Notes under the pieces: model-generated | Seen by the model: only the letters and a program-made list of their open reading frames with translations | Told to the model about the DNA's origin: nothing | Databases searched by the model: none | Position numbers and translations under genes: made by a program | Shown here: positions 46,065 to 55,700 of the stretch, in pieces | Position numbering within the stretch: the stretch's first letter is position 1 | Layout of the letters: each line of letters starts with the position of its first letter | Origin: Myroides odoratus DSM 2801 | GTDB taxonomy: Bacteria > Bacteroidota > Bacteroidia > Flavobacteriales > Flavobacteriaceae | Assembly (NCBI RefSeq): GCF_000243275.1 | Contig: NZ_CM001437.1 | Coordinates: 1,951,882 to 2,015,881, forward strand | Reading direction: 5' to 3' | Length of the DNA stretch: 64,000 nucleotides

Positions 46065-46715
46065 ATGCGGTTATTCAATCAATTGATAAAAGCAGTAAAG
46101 ACTATTGCGGGATTTGTAGATGCTGTAACTGAACAGAAGGTAGAGGTTCAACAAGAACAATTCCACAAAAAAGGGAAACGAAGTAATGATGAAGCTAGTC
46201 TTACTAGCGCTCAACAACGTATTCTAGATAAGAAAAGAATTAGTATTAATTTATATAAAAACGAGACAATGACGATGTTTAATTATGGTGTCGGTGGCAA
46301 CGAAATCAAAGTGGATGCTAATGAAGCTATCCAGGAAATTCAAGGAAATAAAAGTCTATTGGTAGCCAAACTGACAACGGAGGATGCTATATCTCCAGAA
46401 ATAGTAACGGGATTGAAAACAGTAGAAGAGGTGTTTAATTATTATTCACCTCGGATCGAAATGGAACACAATACTCCCGAGGGAGAAACGGTAAAAGAAG
46501 AATTTCGATTCAAAAATCTAGGAGACTTTACGCCTAAAAAAATGATTGAAAATTCCCCTTTTTTAAAAGGACTAAAAGTGGATGAAGAGCAGTATAACAA
46601 GCTTGTAAAACAATTGCGAGTGAATAAAGTACTCCGAAAATTAGTAGAGGATAAAGTTGCAAAAAAAGAGCTTGCAGCTACTTTAAGAACGATAGCGAAA
46701 GAGTTAGAACAGTAA
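46065..46715 (+). CDS. tssB: T6SS contractile sheath small subunit TssB
   Basis: A 216-residue protein placed directly before TssC. It has an N-terminal extension of about 70 residues compared with classical TssB (lysine- and glutamine-rich, KVEVQQEQFHKKGK), then the TssB-like core with FRFKNLGDFTPKKMIENSPFL and KLVKQLRVNKVLRKL. TssB and TssC build the contractile sheath. Confidence 0.85.
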   Translation: MRLFNQLIKAVKTIAGFVDAVTEQKVEVQQEQFHKKGKRSNDEASLTSAQQRILDKKRISINLYKNETMTMFNYGVGGNEIKVDANEAIQEIQGNKSLLVAKLTTEDAISPEIVTGLKTVEEVFNYYSPRIEMEHNTPEGETVKEEFRFKNLGDFTPKKMIENSPFLKGLKVDEEQYNKLVKQLRVNKVLRKLVEDKVAKKELAATLRTIAKELEQ

Positions 46716-46725
46716 AAGAAAGAGA

Positions 46726-48078
46726 ATGGCAAAAGTAAATCAAGAATTACAAGCAATCCCTAATGAATTTCAAGATAGAAATTCGGATGTAGTCGGGGTT
46801 GATTTAGAAAAATTTGGGGGTTTTGGGTTTATCGAAACTGTGGTTGATGGTATGGCAAATATGAATCCAGAACGAAAGGCTCGAAAACAAATTTTTCTTA
46901 CTGATTCGAGTAAAAAAGAAGAACGCGAGGATTTGTTGAAAAACATTAAACTTTGGTTGGAATTATTGGAGTCTGAAGAGTCTACAGAAGCGCTTATTGA
47001 ACGATGCAAGAAAAAATCAAATCAAGCAGTAATTAGCTTGAAAAACAATCTAAAACAAGCGTTGAATCAATGCAGACCCTTAGAGGTTAATTATCGAACA
47101 ATTGCACAGTTTTATAAAAACACTGAGTTAGATAAAGTCGATAATGTACACATTATCAATGCCTCTATGGAACAAGTAACAGATTTAGATAATCCTGTAT
47201 TCATGAATTACATAGCGGAAGAGTTCAAGCTGTATTACGATCGATTAGATTTACGCGATAATTATTCTTTACTGTCTATCCCCGGATATATGGGATCCAA
47301 TAGGGTAGTTGATAAATGGGCGAGAATTTGTAATGAAAACAAAGTAATGCTTTTGACAGATTTCGCCAATTTGGATAAACCAGATGATGTGGTAGATTTA
47401 TTTCACTCGGCTAATTTAACGAGTGCTGACATACACAAAAGTAATGTTATTATGACGTGTAATTGGTTAGTTGGACGCGGACGCGCTGAAGAAGTTGGAG
47501 AAGAAGAGGATGTATTCATAGCTCCTTCTACTTCGCTGACAGGAAAAATTCACAAAACACTAATGTCACAAGTGGCAGCTGGGAAAAAGCATGGAGGAAT
47601 TAACGAAGTTGATGCCGTTAAATTTGAATTGAAAAAGAGTGAGATTTCTCAATTGGAAAAAATGGGACTTGTTCCCATGGTCAATGAGTATGGAAAGATC
47701 ATGGCATTTTCTGCTAAAACGCTATTTGATGGAGATAATATTGGACTCCAAACGTATTCTGTTGTGCGTGTTTTCGATTATGTTACTAAAGTGTTGTTGG
47801 ATTTTTTAAATCGCCGTGCTTTTGAAAATTGGAGTGCAAAAAATGAAGATGATTTACGCAAGCAAATTGTCGTTTTCTTAGATGGAATTAAGGGAGCAGA
47901 TAAGTTGATTGAAAAATTTAAAATCGTGCGTTTTGAGCAAGATAAACACCAAAAAGATCGAGTGTGGTTAGATATTCGATTAACGCCTTATTTTCCTGCT
48001 AAAAGCTTTGTAATTAAATTAGATGGCCATAAAGGGGATGACGGAAATGATTGGGAAGCTGAATATGTACAAGAATAA
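46726..48078 (+). CDS. tssC: T6SS contractile sheath large subunit TssC
   Basis: A 450-residue sheath protein. The core blocks include DLRDNYSLLSIPGYMGSN, IMTCNWLVGRGRAEE and the C-terminal VWLDIRLTPYFPAKSFVIKLDG, which fits the T6SSiii TssC family. It follows TssB by 10 bp and is the last gene of the main operon, since a terminator follows. Confidence 0.9.
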   Translation: MAKVNQELQAIPNEFQDRNSDVVGVDLEKFGGFGFIETVVDGMANMNPERKARKQIFLTDSSKKEEREDLLKNIKLWLELLESEESTEALIERCKKKSNQAVISLKNNLKQALNQCRPLEVNYRTIAQFYKNTELDKVDNVHIINASMEQVTDLDNPVFMNYIAEEFKLYYDRLDLRDNYSLLSIPGYMGSNRVVDKWARICNENKVMLLTDFANLDKPDDVVDLFHSANLTSADIHKSNVIMTCNWLVGRGRAEEVGEEEDVFIAPSTSLTGKIHKTLMSQVAAGKKHGGINEVDAVKFELKKSEISQLEKMGLVPMVNEYGKIMAFSAKTLFDGDNIGLQTYSVVRVFDYVTKVLLDFLNRRAFENWSAKNEDDLRKQIVVFLDGIKGADKLIEKFKIVRFEQDKHQKDRVWLDIRLTPYFPAKSFVIKLDGHKGDDGNDWEAEYVQE

Positions 48079-48092
48079 ATTGCTGTTTTTGG

Positions 48093-48127
48093 GCCAGTAG
48101 TCTTTTAAAGGGCTGCTGGCTTTTTTG
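48093..48127 (+). terminator. Terminator after tssC
   Basis: GCCAGTAG (48093-48100) pairs with CTGCTGGC (48113-48120, one T-G pair), followed by six T. It separates the structural operon from hcp. Confidence 0.85.
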
Positions 48128-48428
48128 TGTATACAAAAGGAAATCTTCTATTTTTTTGTATGAAGGTTCAAATGGCCTAGCGTTGATTGTATATTTTTCA
48201 ATAGAGATTCTTTTATTTTTGAAAAACGACGTTGAAAAATAGAAATTTTTGATATTTAAATAAAACTATAATAATTGATGTTTTTTTGATTAAAATAGTT
48301 GAATATGTTCTTTTTAACTCTTTTTTTACAGTAAAAACCCTCTTATTTGTAGGAATACGCATAGAATGTGACGCGCTAAAACGATTAGTTTTTAAGTTTG
48401 ATACAGTAATAATTTAAAACTAATATGT
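48128..48428 (+). promoter_or_regulatory. Leader region and putative promoter of hcp
   Basis: About 300 bp, AT-rich, without a gene. TAAGTTTG at 48393-48400 fits the -7 consensus and lies 28 bp before the hcp start. A clear TTTG at the right upstream distance is missing. A separate promoter would explain the high expression usual for hcp. Confidence 0.55.
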
Positions 48429-48836
48429 ATGGCAGAAAACAATTCAAGAGCCGTTTTAAAATTTAATGGAGGTGATGCACAAAAGGTATTGAACCTTAAA
48501 TATGGAGTGTCTCGTTCAGTAGACGTTTCAGGTCGTGTCGCATCAGACCCTTCGAATGCATTGATTACTATTACCGTAGAGGCAACAGATAAATCTGATG
48601 TCTTAGAAAGTTTACTAAACGGGAAGTACAAGCCAACAACAGGAGAAATTATCTTCAACAAATCCCATGAGGAAGGAACGTTAATCTCCTTGAAATGGAC
48701 AAATGGTTATGTGATTCAACATCATGTAGATTTTGATGCAATTAATGCAAATGCGATGTACATCACTTTTGTTGTAAGTGCAGAGCAAATTGATTATGGA
48801 AATTCAGCGTATCAAGGTACTTGGCCAACGGCTTAA
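48429..48836 (+). CDS. tssD: T6SS tube protein Hcp (TssD)
   Basis: A 135-residue protein with the beta-barrel pattern of the Bacteroidetes Hcp (TssD) family: VLNLKYGVSRSVDVSGRVASD, then ITVEATDKSDVLESLL and LKWTNGYVIQHHVDFDAIN. It forms the inner tube pushed out by the sheath. It is alone between two terminator-like structures and has its own leader, in line with a need for many copies. Confidence 0.9.
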   Translation: MAENNSRAVLKFNGGDAQKVLNLKYGVSRSVDVSGRVASDPSNALITITVEATDKSDVLESLLNGKYKPTTGEIIFNKSHEEGTLISLKWTNGYVIQHHVDFDAINANAMYITFVVSAEQIDYGNSAYQGTWPTA

Positions 48837-48873
48837 TCCTCATGTAAAAGTAGATTAAGTATTGTTTTTCTAT

Positions 48874-48978
48874 AACCCAGAGTGAGTAAGAGTCTAGTTT
48901 ACAAATCGCTTTCCAAAAGTAAGGTTTACTTAATATTATCGCTTTGTGTACTCGACTTCTGCTTATTCTGGGTTTTTT
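48874..48978 (+). terminator. Long imperfect hairpin after hcp
   Basis: AACCCAGA (48874-48881) and TCTGGGTT (48967-48974) form the outer stem, with further imperfect pairing inside and a T-run behind. It probably ends most hcp transcripts while letting some pass to vgrG. Confidence 0.55.
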
Positions 48979-49101
48979 ATAAAGTGAGGCAATCTCTTTC
49001 TAGAATCTGCTTTTATTCCAAAGAGAGGTTATCTCTTTTAAATGATATAGAACATTATTTTTTATTAACCATAACCACCGGTTTATTAAACCATTTAGCC
49101 T

Positions 49102-51072
49102 ATGACAACTAAAACTTTATTTGATGAACAAGAGCTAAATCAAACCAAACAAGAAACAGCCTATTTAAATCAATTGCACAATACCCATACCAACGTTCAG
49201 AGTAATGCTCAAGTAATAGCGGATCATTTACCCCTTGGTGTTAATCCTCTAGTGGATATTAGAATTGTAATTGAAGGTTTTGAATGTAAAGGATTTAAAG
49301 AGTTTAAGCTGCAACAAAATGTGAAAGACCACCATACGTTTTTCTTAACCTTACCTCACCATGCCTTAGGAGAAAGTGAAACTTATCGCATGGAACAAAC
49401 ACAAGACCTATTGGGAAAACGAATCGTAGCGCGTTTTACTTACAAATATGGTGGACCAGAAAAACCAGAACGGGATTTTATAGGCATCATTACTGAAGTC
49501 AGTTTTGAGCAATCTAGAGGAAATCGAGGAGATATTATTCTTACTGGATATAGCCCAACAATTTTATTGGATCGTGCCCCTCATATTCAAAGTTTTGGTG
49601 GTAAGGATCCCATTTCGTTATCCGCTATTGTCCATCAATTACTAGAAGAGGGATATACACAAAAAGGAAAATATAATTATTTGATTCAGTCTCAAAAACA
49701 AGGGACACTTTCTTATAGTTGTCAGTATAATGAAACAGCCTACAATTATTTAGCGCGTATGGCTGAAGCATATGGAGAACAGTTTTTTTATGATGGAGAA
49801 ATATTGCATTTCGGTGATGTTCCGCGAATCGAAGCTCCAATTGCTTTAGTTTATGGACGAGATGTTGAACAAATAAAAGTTTGTATGGCGGCGCAGCATG
49901 TCAATCGAGAGTTGTATGGATACAATAGTTTGGACCATGAACGACTAAGCGCTATTGGCGATACAAATCTACAAGTTAGAGGAACGTTAGCTCAACATGC
50001 ATATGAGCAATCACAACGTGTGTTTACAGCTCCATCTGTACAAGTAGCTCCGGTGAATGCCCTTACAAATCAAGATATTACACAAGCACAAAAGGGATTG
50101 ATTGGTCGGGTGGGAATGAATGTCTTTACTATTTCTGGAACAACAACCATTCCCTTCTTATACCCAGGATGTATCATTGAACTTAGTATGTTTCACTCAA
50201 AAGAAAGAGAACATCACTTTTTTACTAAATTGATGATTACCCATATTTCACATGAGGTTGATGCATTAGGCACATACAAAGGTTATTTTGAGGCTGTTGA
50301 TGCTGAAACAGGCAGTATTCCAAAGGGAACGTATCAAAATCCCCTAGTGGAACAACAAATAGCGACAGTTATAAATAATACAGATCCGCAAAATAAAGGT
50401 CGTGTACAAGTGCGTTTCGATTGGCAAAATACAGACCTCAACACGGATTTTATACGCGTTATGGCTCCAGATGCAGGAAGTAGTGCTACAGTAGATACCA
50501 ATCGCGGTTTTGTCGCTATCCCCGAAGTGGGTGACCAGGTATTAATTGGATTTATGAATCAACACCCCGATCAGCCTTTTGTTATGGGAGGGCTATTTCA
50601 CGGACAAATAGCTCAAGGAGGAGGAAAAGAAAATAGCATGAAAAGCTGGAGTACAAAAAGTGGTCATATTATCGAGCTTGATGATCAGGGAGGTATAAAA
50701 ATAATAGATAAAACAAAGAATGTGATTCAACTGGATGGAGCGGGCAGAATAGATGTGCAGAGCTCGAAATCCATCGTATTACAAGCAGGAAAGTCAAGTT
50801 TAATACTGGAAGAAAATGGGAAAATATTTTTGCAAGGTGTAGAACTAAGCCTAAAAGGGGAGATAATTTCCAATGCAGCCAATCAGAAGTTAGTAGCACA
50901 AAGTGGCGATGCTGTTTTAACCTTAGATGCAGAGGAGAATGAAGCTGTTTTAAGCGCAAAATCATCCACAGTAAATGGATCAAGTACAGCGACAGTGAAT
51001 GGAGGTCTAGATGCCAAATTAACGGCTAGTGGAACCGCTTCCATTGAAGGGGCTATCGTCAAATTAAATTAA
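49102..51072 (+). CDS. tssI: T6SS spike protein VgrG (TssI)
   Basis: A 656-residue VgrG. It has a gp27-like N-terminal part (KLQQNVKDHHTFFLTLPHHAL, YSCQYNETAYNYLARMAEAYGEQFFYDGE) and the gp5-like OB-fold with the ATVINNTDPQNKGRVQVRFDWQ block and IPEVGDQVLIGFMNQHPDQPFVMG. A C-terminal beta-helix ends with repeated strands (NAVLSAKSSTVNGSSTATVNG). No extra enzymatic domain is fused. It starts the effector module with the genes that follow. Confidence 0.93.
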   Translation: MTTKTLFDEQELNQTKQETAYLNQLHNTHTNVQSNAQVIADHLPLGVNPLVDIRIVIEGFECKGFKEFKLQQNVKDHHTFFLTLPHHALGESETYRMEQTQDLLGKRIVARFTYKYGGPEKPERDFIGIITEVSFEQSRGNRGDIILTGYSPTILLDRAPHIQSFGGKDPISLSAIVHQLLEEGYTQKGKYNYLIQSQKQGTLSYSCQYNETAYNYLARMAEAYGEQFFYDGEILHFGDVPRIEAPIALVYGRDVEQIKVCMAAQHVNRELYGYNSLDHERLSAIGDTNLQVRGTLAQHAYEQSQRVFTAPSVQVAPVNALTNQDITQAQKGLIGRVGMNVFTISGTTTIPFLYPGCIIELSMFHSKEREHHFFTKLMITHISHEVDALGTYKGYFEAVDAETGSIPKGTYQNPLVEQQIATVINNTDPQNKGRVQVRFDWQNTDLNTDFIRVMAPDAGSSATVDTNRGFVAIPEVGDQVLIGFMNQHPDQPFVMGGLFHGQIAQGGGKENSMKSWSTKSGHIIELDDQGGIKIIDKTKNVIQLDGAGRIDVQSSKSIVLQAGKSSLILEENGKIFLQGVELSLKGEIISNAANQKLVAQSGDAVLTLDAEENEAVLSAKSSTVNGSSTATVNGGLDAKLTASGTASIEGAIVKLN

Positions 51073-51077
51073 ACAAA

Positions 51078-52418
51078 ATGGAAAGTAATCCGATACAGCA
51101 GCGAATAGAAGAATTGGAAATGAAATATGTCGAACTTCGATATACACAAACGTATAAGTATCTCATCTTACGGACACCACAAGATGAGCGGGAAATGGTA
51201 GAGGCATTTTATGATCATATGTTAGGAATAGAGAATGAGATTGAGGATGTTGTGCTGGTGTTTCAATCGCCACTTTACGAAAAGAAAACCTATAGTATGG
51301 CCTTAATTGAGGAGCTATTTTCTTTGGTGTTTCTATGGAATTTTTCAGAAAAGCCCAGCTGTATAGCGGATAATTATGTGGATTGGGAAATGGATAGGAG
51401 TTTGGAGTCAGAGAAGAATGTTGCAGCGCTATTTGTGGCTAATCTTAATGCCTTTTGTGAGGCGGTTGAACTAGAAGAGCACGCTAATATAGTCTGTGTT
51501 TTGGATTATCAAAACAGGGAGGGTAAGCTGATGCTTCAGTGGTTAAAAGATTTAGCTCAATTGGAGTTGCATCCTAGAGTTAATCTTCTTCTTGCTGATA
51601 CATTTGAGCAGCCTCTATTTAATGCGCTGAAAGATTACGCTCCAAAGTCAACACAAATTTTAGTACATCAATTCGAATTAGATCAAGCAATCAAAGAGCT
51701 GGCAGCTATGGGAGATCCTGAAGCTCCGGACACGAAGTTCAGGTATCATATGGTGCAGTTATTTGAAGCCATCAATAAAAAAAGAGAAAAAGATATTGAA
51801 AAACACGCTGCCATCTGCTTGCAGGTTGCTGAACAAAATAAAACAGCAGATGCGAACTGGTATGTACAACAGATGGTGATATACAGTGCGTTATCAACCT
51901 TTGAGTTTGGCAAAAAACAGTTTAAACAAGCGGTAAATTATATTAATCAAGGACTCGATATTTTACAAGAAATACGAGAGGTATTGCCTGATGATTTCGT
52001 CTACCGTTTATTGGGACAGGGGTTGTTGTTCCGAGGTAATCTCTATCTTTTTTTAAAACAATATGAAGAGGCAAAAGATGATTTTATAAAAGGGGAAACC
52101 TATTTTGAAAATTGTTTGGATTATTTGATGCAAATAGAGGCTTTGAGGTCTATCGCTGAAACGGCTAAGAAAATTGGGGATAAAAAGTTGAGGTATGAAG
52201 CGTTGAATAAGGGAGTTCGCTTGGGAGGTAACCTCAACGATACTTTGGCTCAATCGTCCTCTTATGCTTTGTTAGTGAAAGATGTTTTAGATGCAAAATA
52301 CAATTCATTTGTTTCGGATAAAGAATTAGATACCATCATCAAGCCTTTGTTAGGAGAACAATGGCGAACAAAATATAAAAGTGTGAAGAGTATACTCGTA
52401 AATAAAGAGATAAAATGA
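51078..52418 (+). CDS. TPR protein with a degenerate NTPase-like N-terminus, T6SS effector module
   Basis: A 446-residue protein, 5 bp after vgrG. The first 210 residues look like an alpha/beta domain (VVLVFQSPLYEKKTYSMALIEELFSLVF, IVCVLDYQNREGKLMLQWL, HPRVNLLLADTFEQPLF) that resembles a P-loop ATPase without a Walker A. The segment GDPEAPDTKFRYHMVQLFEAI leads into TPR helices (about 225-430). Such proteins occur beside VgrG and Rhs genes and could be adaptors or chaperones loading the Rhs effector. That role is inferred from context. Confidence 0.6.
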   Translation: MESNPIQQRIEELEMKYVELRYTQTYKYLILRTPQDEREMVEAFYDHMLGIENEIEDVVLVFQSPLYEKKTYSMALIEELFSLVFLWNFSEKPSCIADNYVDWEMDRSLESEKNVAALFVANLNAFCEAVELEEHANIVCVLDYQNREGKLMLQWLKDLAQLELHPRVNLLLADTFEQPLFNALKDYAPKSTQILVHQFELDQAIKELAAMGDPEAPDTKFRYHMVQLFEAINKKREKDIEKHAAICLQVAEQNKTADANWYVQQMVIYSALSTFEFGKKQFKQAVNYINQGLDILQEIREVLPDDFVYRLLGQGLLFRGNLYLFLKQYEEAKDDFIKGETYFENCLDYLMQIEALRSIAETAKKIGDKKLRYEALNKGVRLGGNLNDTLAQSSSYALLVKDVLDAKYNSFVSDKELDTIIKPLLGEQWRTKYKSVKSILVNKEIK

Positions 52419-52714
52419 GAACAAAAAATAAGGATTGGTTGGTTGAATTCTTTCTGATATTTCCTGAATTGCCCGGTATACTGCTGCTGCTGATTGGTTT
52501 ACTTATTCGGTATGCAGCAATCAAAGGGAATGCTTGGACGTATGATACAGGGGGACCCGGAATCTTTAGCAATATTACGTGGATAAAGAATACGTTTGGA
52601 GAGGCTGTAGCTCAGCGGCTAAACTTGTTTATTGCTTGGGGAATCATATTGATGGGAATTGCCTTAATCTCTTTGGGGGTGTGGCTGAGAATCGCTAGTA
52701 TGAACAGTAAATAA
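52415..52714 (+). CDS. Small two-helix membrane protein
   Basis: A 99-residue protein overlapping the TPR gene by 4 bp (ATGA). Two hydrophobic helices lie at about 11-33 (FLIFPELPGILLLLIGLLIRY) and 71-92 (FIAWGIILMGIALISLGVWL), with a conserved-looking loop between them. I do not recognise a family. Overlap with the TPR gene and placement before the Rhs gene tie it to effector delivery or self-protection. Confidence 0.6.
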   Translation: MRTKNKDWLVEFFLIFPELPGILLLLIGLLIRYAAIKGNAWTYDTGGPGIFSNITWIKNTFGEAVAQRLNLFIAWGIILMGIALISLGVWLRIASMNSK

Positions 52715-52788
52715 GTAGAGAAGCTTCATTAGAAGTATGGAGGGAAAAAAGTCATAGGTATTGTTGTTGCAAAAAAAGAATAATCATT

Positions 52789-55700
52789 ATGATAGAAGAA
52801 AACTTTAAAAATGACGCATCTGATGTGAATGTTGTGGATCAAGAAAAATATCCAAATCGGTATAAAGAAACATTGAATTCAGCGTTCGAAAAACATAAAA
52901 ATACGTTTATTGATATATGGAAGAATGGGTATGATATTGTAAATAATCCTATAGCAAAGCCCACTCAAAAGGCAAATGCTATGGTGGTACATGTAGCTGA
53001 AAGTACATTAAACACCTTTTCTACGGTTACAGGTTTAATGGGGCATGTAAGTGAGGCTCTTATGCTTCCACTTTTGCAAATACTGAATATTGCCAAGGGG
53101 ATTGGTTGTTTACCTGTAGCTAAACAGTTGGATCCCGTAATTAATTTGATCGATATTCACATGGTTATGGTTCCTCCATCACCTGCACCAGTGCCCATAC
53201 CACATCCATTTATGGGGTTTTCCTTTCGGCCTAAGGATTTCTTAGCCTTAGCCGCTATGACGGTCAGTGTTGCCGCTATTGAAGCGTTTGAGCAAACCAT
53301 TCAACAGAAGGTGGATGATGAGAGTTTATCAGATGTAAATGCAGAAGTAATTACGAGTACTGGACATTTAGTGAATAATATAGCTCGAATGTTTATTGGT
53401 AATCTTGGAGCATCTGTTAAAGTAGGTATCGCATTACCTCGTACGATTGCTGGAACGAGTATTCGCTGTTTAGAACATACCCCAATAGGTGGTGGATTTC
53501 ATCCTGTTGCAGCCAATACCATTACAAAAAACACAGGACATTCTTGGTTGGGTAGCATGTTTGTTGTTGCAGATGGTTCTCCTTTGGTAGGAGCCTTTGC
53601 TCATTTGCAAAATGTGTGTTCGGATGTTGGGATGACTTCTATTCACGACTCAGGATCACCACCAGATCCTGAAAAGGGAGTGAAAGCAAAGTTATATGTA
53701 CCTACAGGAATGATTATCCCGATTCCATTGACACGATTTGTCTTAACAAACCCCGTACCTTCTGCGATTAACCCCCTTACAGTACCTAAAATGCTCTTTC
53801 GTGCTGGATTCAATAAGCTCAAAGCCAAACGAGCCAAACAGGTAGCAAAAAATGAGGGTAAGGGAAAACCATGTAGTTCCATTTCTACGGTTTTGAACAG
53901 AGTCAATAAAAAGCTTTTTGATCATGAATATACCCAAGGGGTCTATAACAAAGTAGATAAAGCACTAAAAACATATGTGGGACATCCTGTTGATGTAGTT
54001 GGAGGGGATTTATTTACAGATAGTACGGATTTTGCCTTTACCGGAGTTATTCCGTTGTCTTTTAAACGTGTTTGGTATAGTGATAGTGAATATGAAGGGC
54101 CTTTAGGGTATGGTTGGCACCACAGTTATGATATGGCTCTATTTGTGGATCAAGAATATCGTAGAGCTCAAGTGCGTTTGGGCGATGGCCGTCTAATTAA
54201 TTTTGATCGCATTCCAACGCAGGAATTTCCAACGCCTCGTTACCACCGTTCAGAAAAATTTTGGTTGTGTTATCATGTGGATGGATATTACTACCTCAAA
54301 GATCAAAAAGAAGAATGGTACTGCTTTGATACGCCTTCCATCGATAAAAAACAAGGTGCTCATCTCTTATCTACTATCAGCAACCGCGAAGGGTTTGCTC
54401 TGCGATTTACCTATGATTCGAATGGTATCATGACAGAGATTAAGGATTCAGTGGGGCGTGTTTATATGATTGAAAGTGATCAACAAGGCCGAATGATGAA
54501 CGTATGGACAGCAGCTCCAGAAGAGGGAATGCTTAAGGTGTGTCTTGCAGCTTATCGGTATAATCAAGCAGGAGATTTGATTGTACATTACGATGAGATA
54601 CAACAACCCCTTCAGATGCATTATGAACAACATCTATTGGTCAAAGAAACCTGGCGTAATGGACATCACTGGTTTTTTAAATACGATGGAAAGCACACCG
54701 GAGCAAAGTGTATTGAAACATGGGGAGATGGAGGAATTCAGCATTTTAAACTTGCCTATTACCAAGGAGAAACCCATGTTGTGGATGGAGAAGGACATAC
54801 TACAATTTACAAACACCGTCATCAACTCGTTTATGAAACGGTAGATGCTAAAGGGGCTTTGTGGAAGAAATATTACAACAAATACGGTGAATTAGAGCGC
54901 AGTACGGATCCTTTGGGAAATGTACAAACGTTGATTCGAGATGATTTTGGTAATATCAAGCAAGTCATTGAACCTGATGGACAATTTACACAGTTAAAAT
55001 ACCTCGATGAAGATTATCCGTATTTGCCTACAGAAGTTATGGATTCCCGTGGTGGAAAATGGTGTTATAAGTACAATCAAGCCGGACGGATTCGAACAAT
55101 TTACAGTCCTTTAGGAGCAAAAACAGAATTTTCGTATCAAGCGGATGGATTGATTTCAGGGGTGAGCAATGGATTTGGTGCGTGTACCCAATTGAAGTAT
55201 GACACCCAATACAATATAGCAGAAATTAGTAATACAGTAGGCCGACGAACACAGTATCAGTATGATTTATGGAATCGTTGTATACAAACTACCAATACTC
55301 GCGGAGCACAGCAATTCCGAATATTGGATTACTTGGGGCGTGCTTTGGCGATTCTTGATTTTGACGGTAATGCGATTCACTTGAAGTACGATGCATTAGA
55401 CAATGTGATTCAGTATGAAGACCAACATCGAAGTATTCAGTTCCGCTTTAAGGGAATGCATAAACTGATCAGTCGAAGGGAAGATGGGAAAGTCACTCGC
55501 TTTGCCTATGATTCTAATGAGCGATTGCGAACAATTACCAATGAAGAAGGACAGCATTATACTTTTGATTTAGACGCAGTTGGGAATGTTATAGCGGAAT
55601 GTGGTTTTGATGGAGTAGAAAAGAAGTACAAACGCAATGAAGCCGGTTGGATTACCACTATTCAACGTCCGAATCATCGCTGGACTCAATACACATATGA

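Noticed and set aside
48882..49112. A 76-codon frame between hcp and vgrG with a hydrophobic middle
   Set aside because: It starts at GTG, overlaps the vgrG start and covers the hairpin after hcp. Composition looks non-coding.
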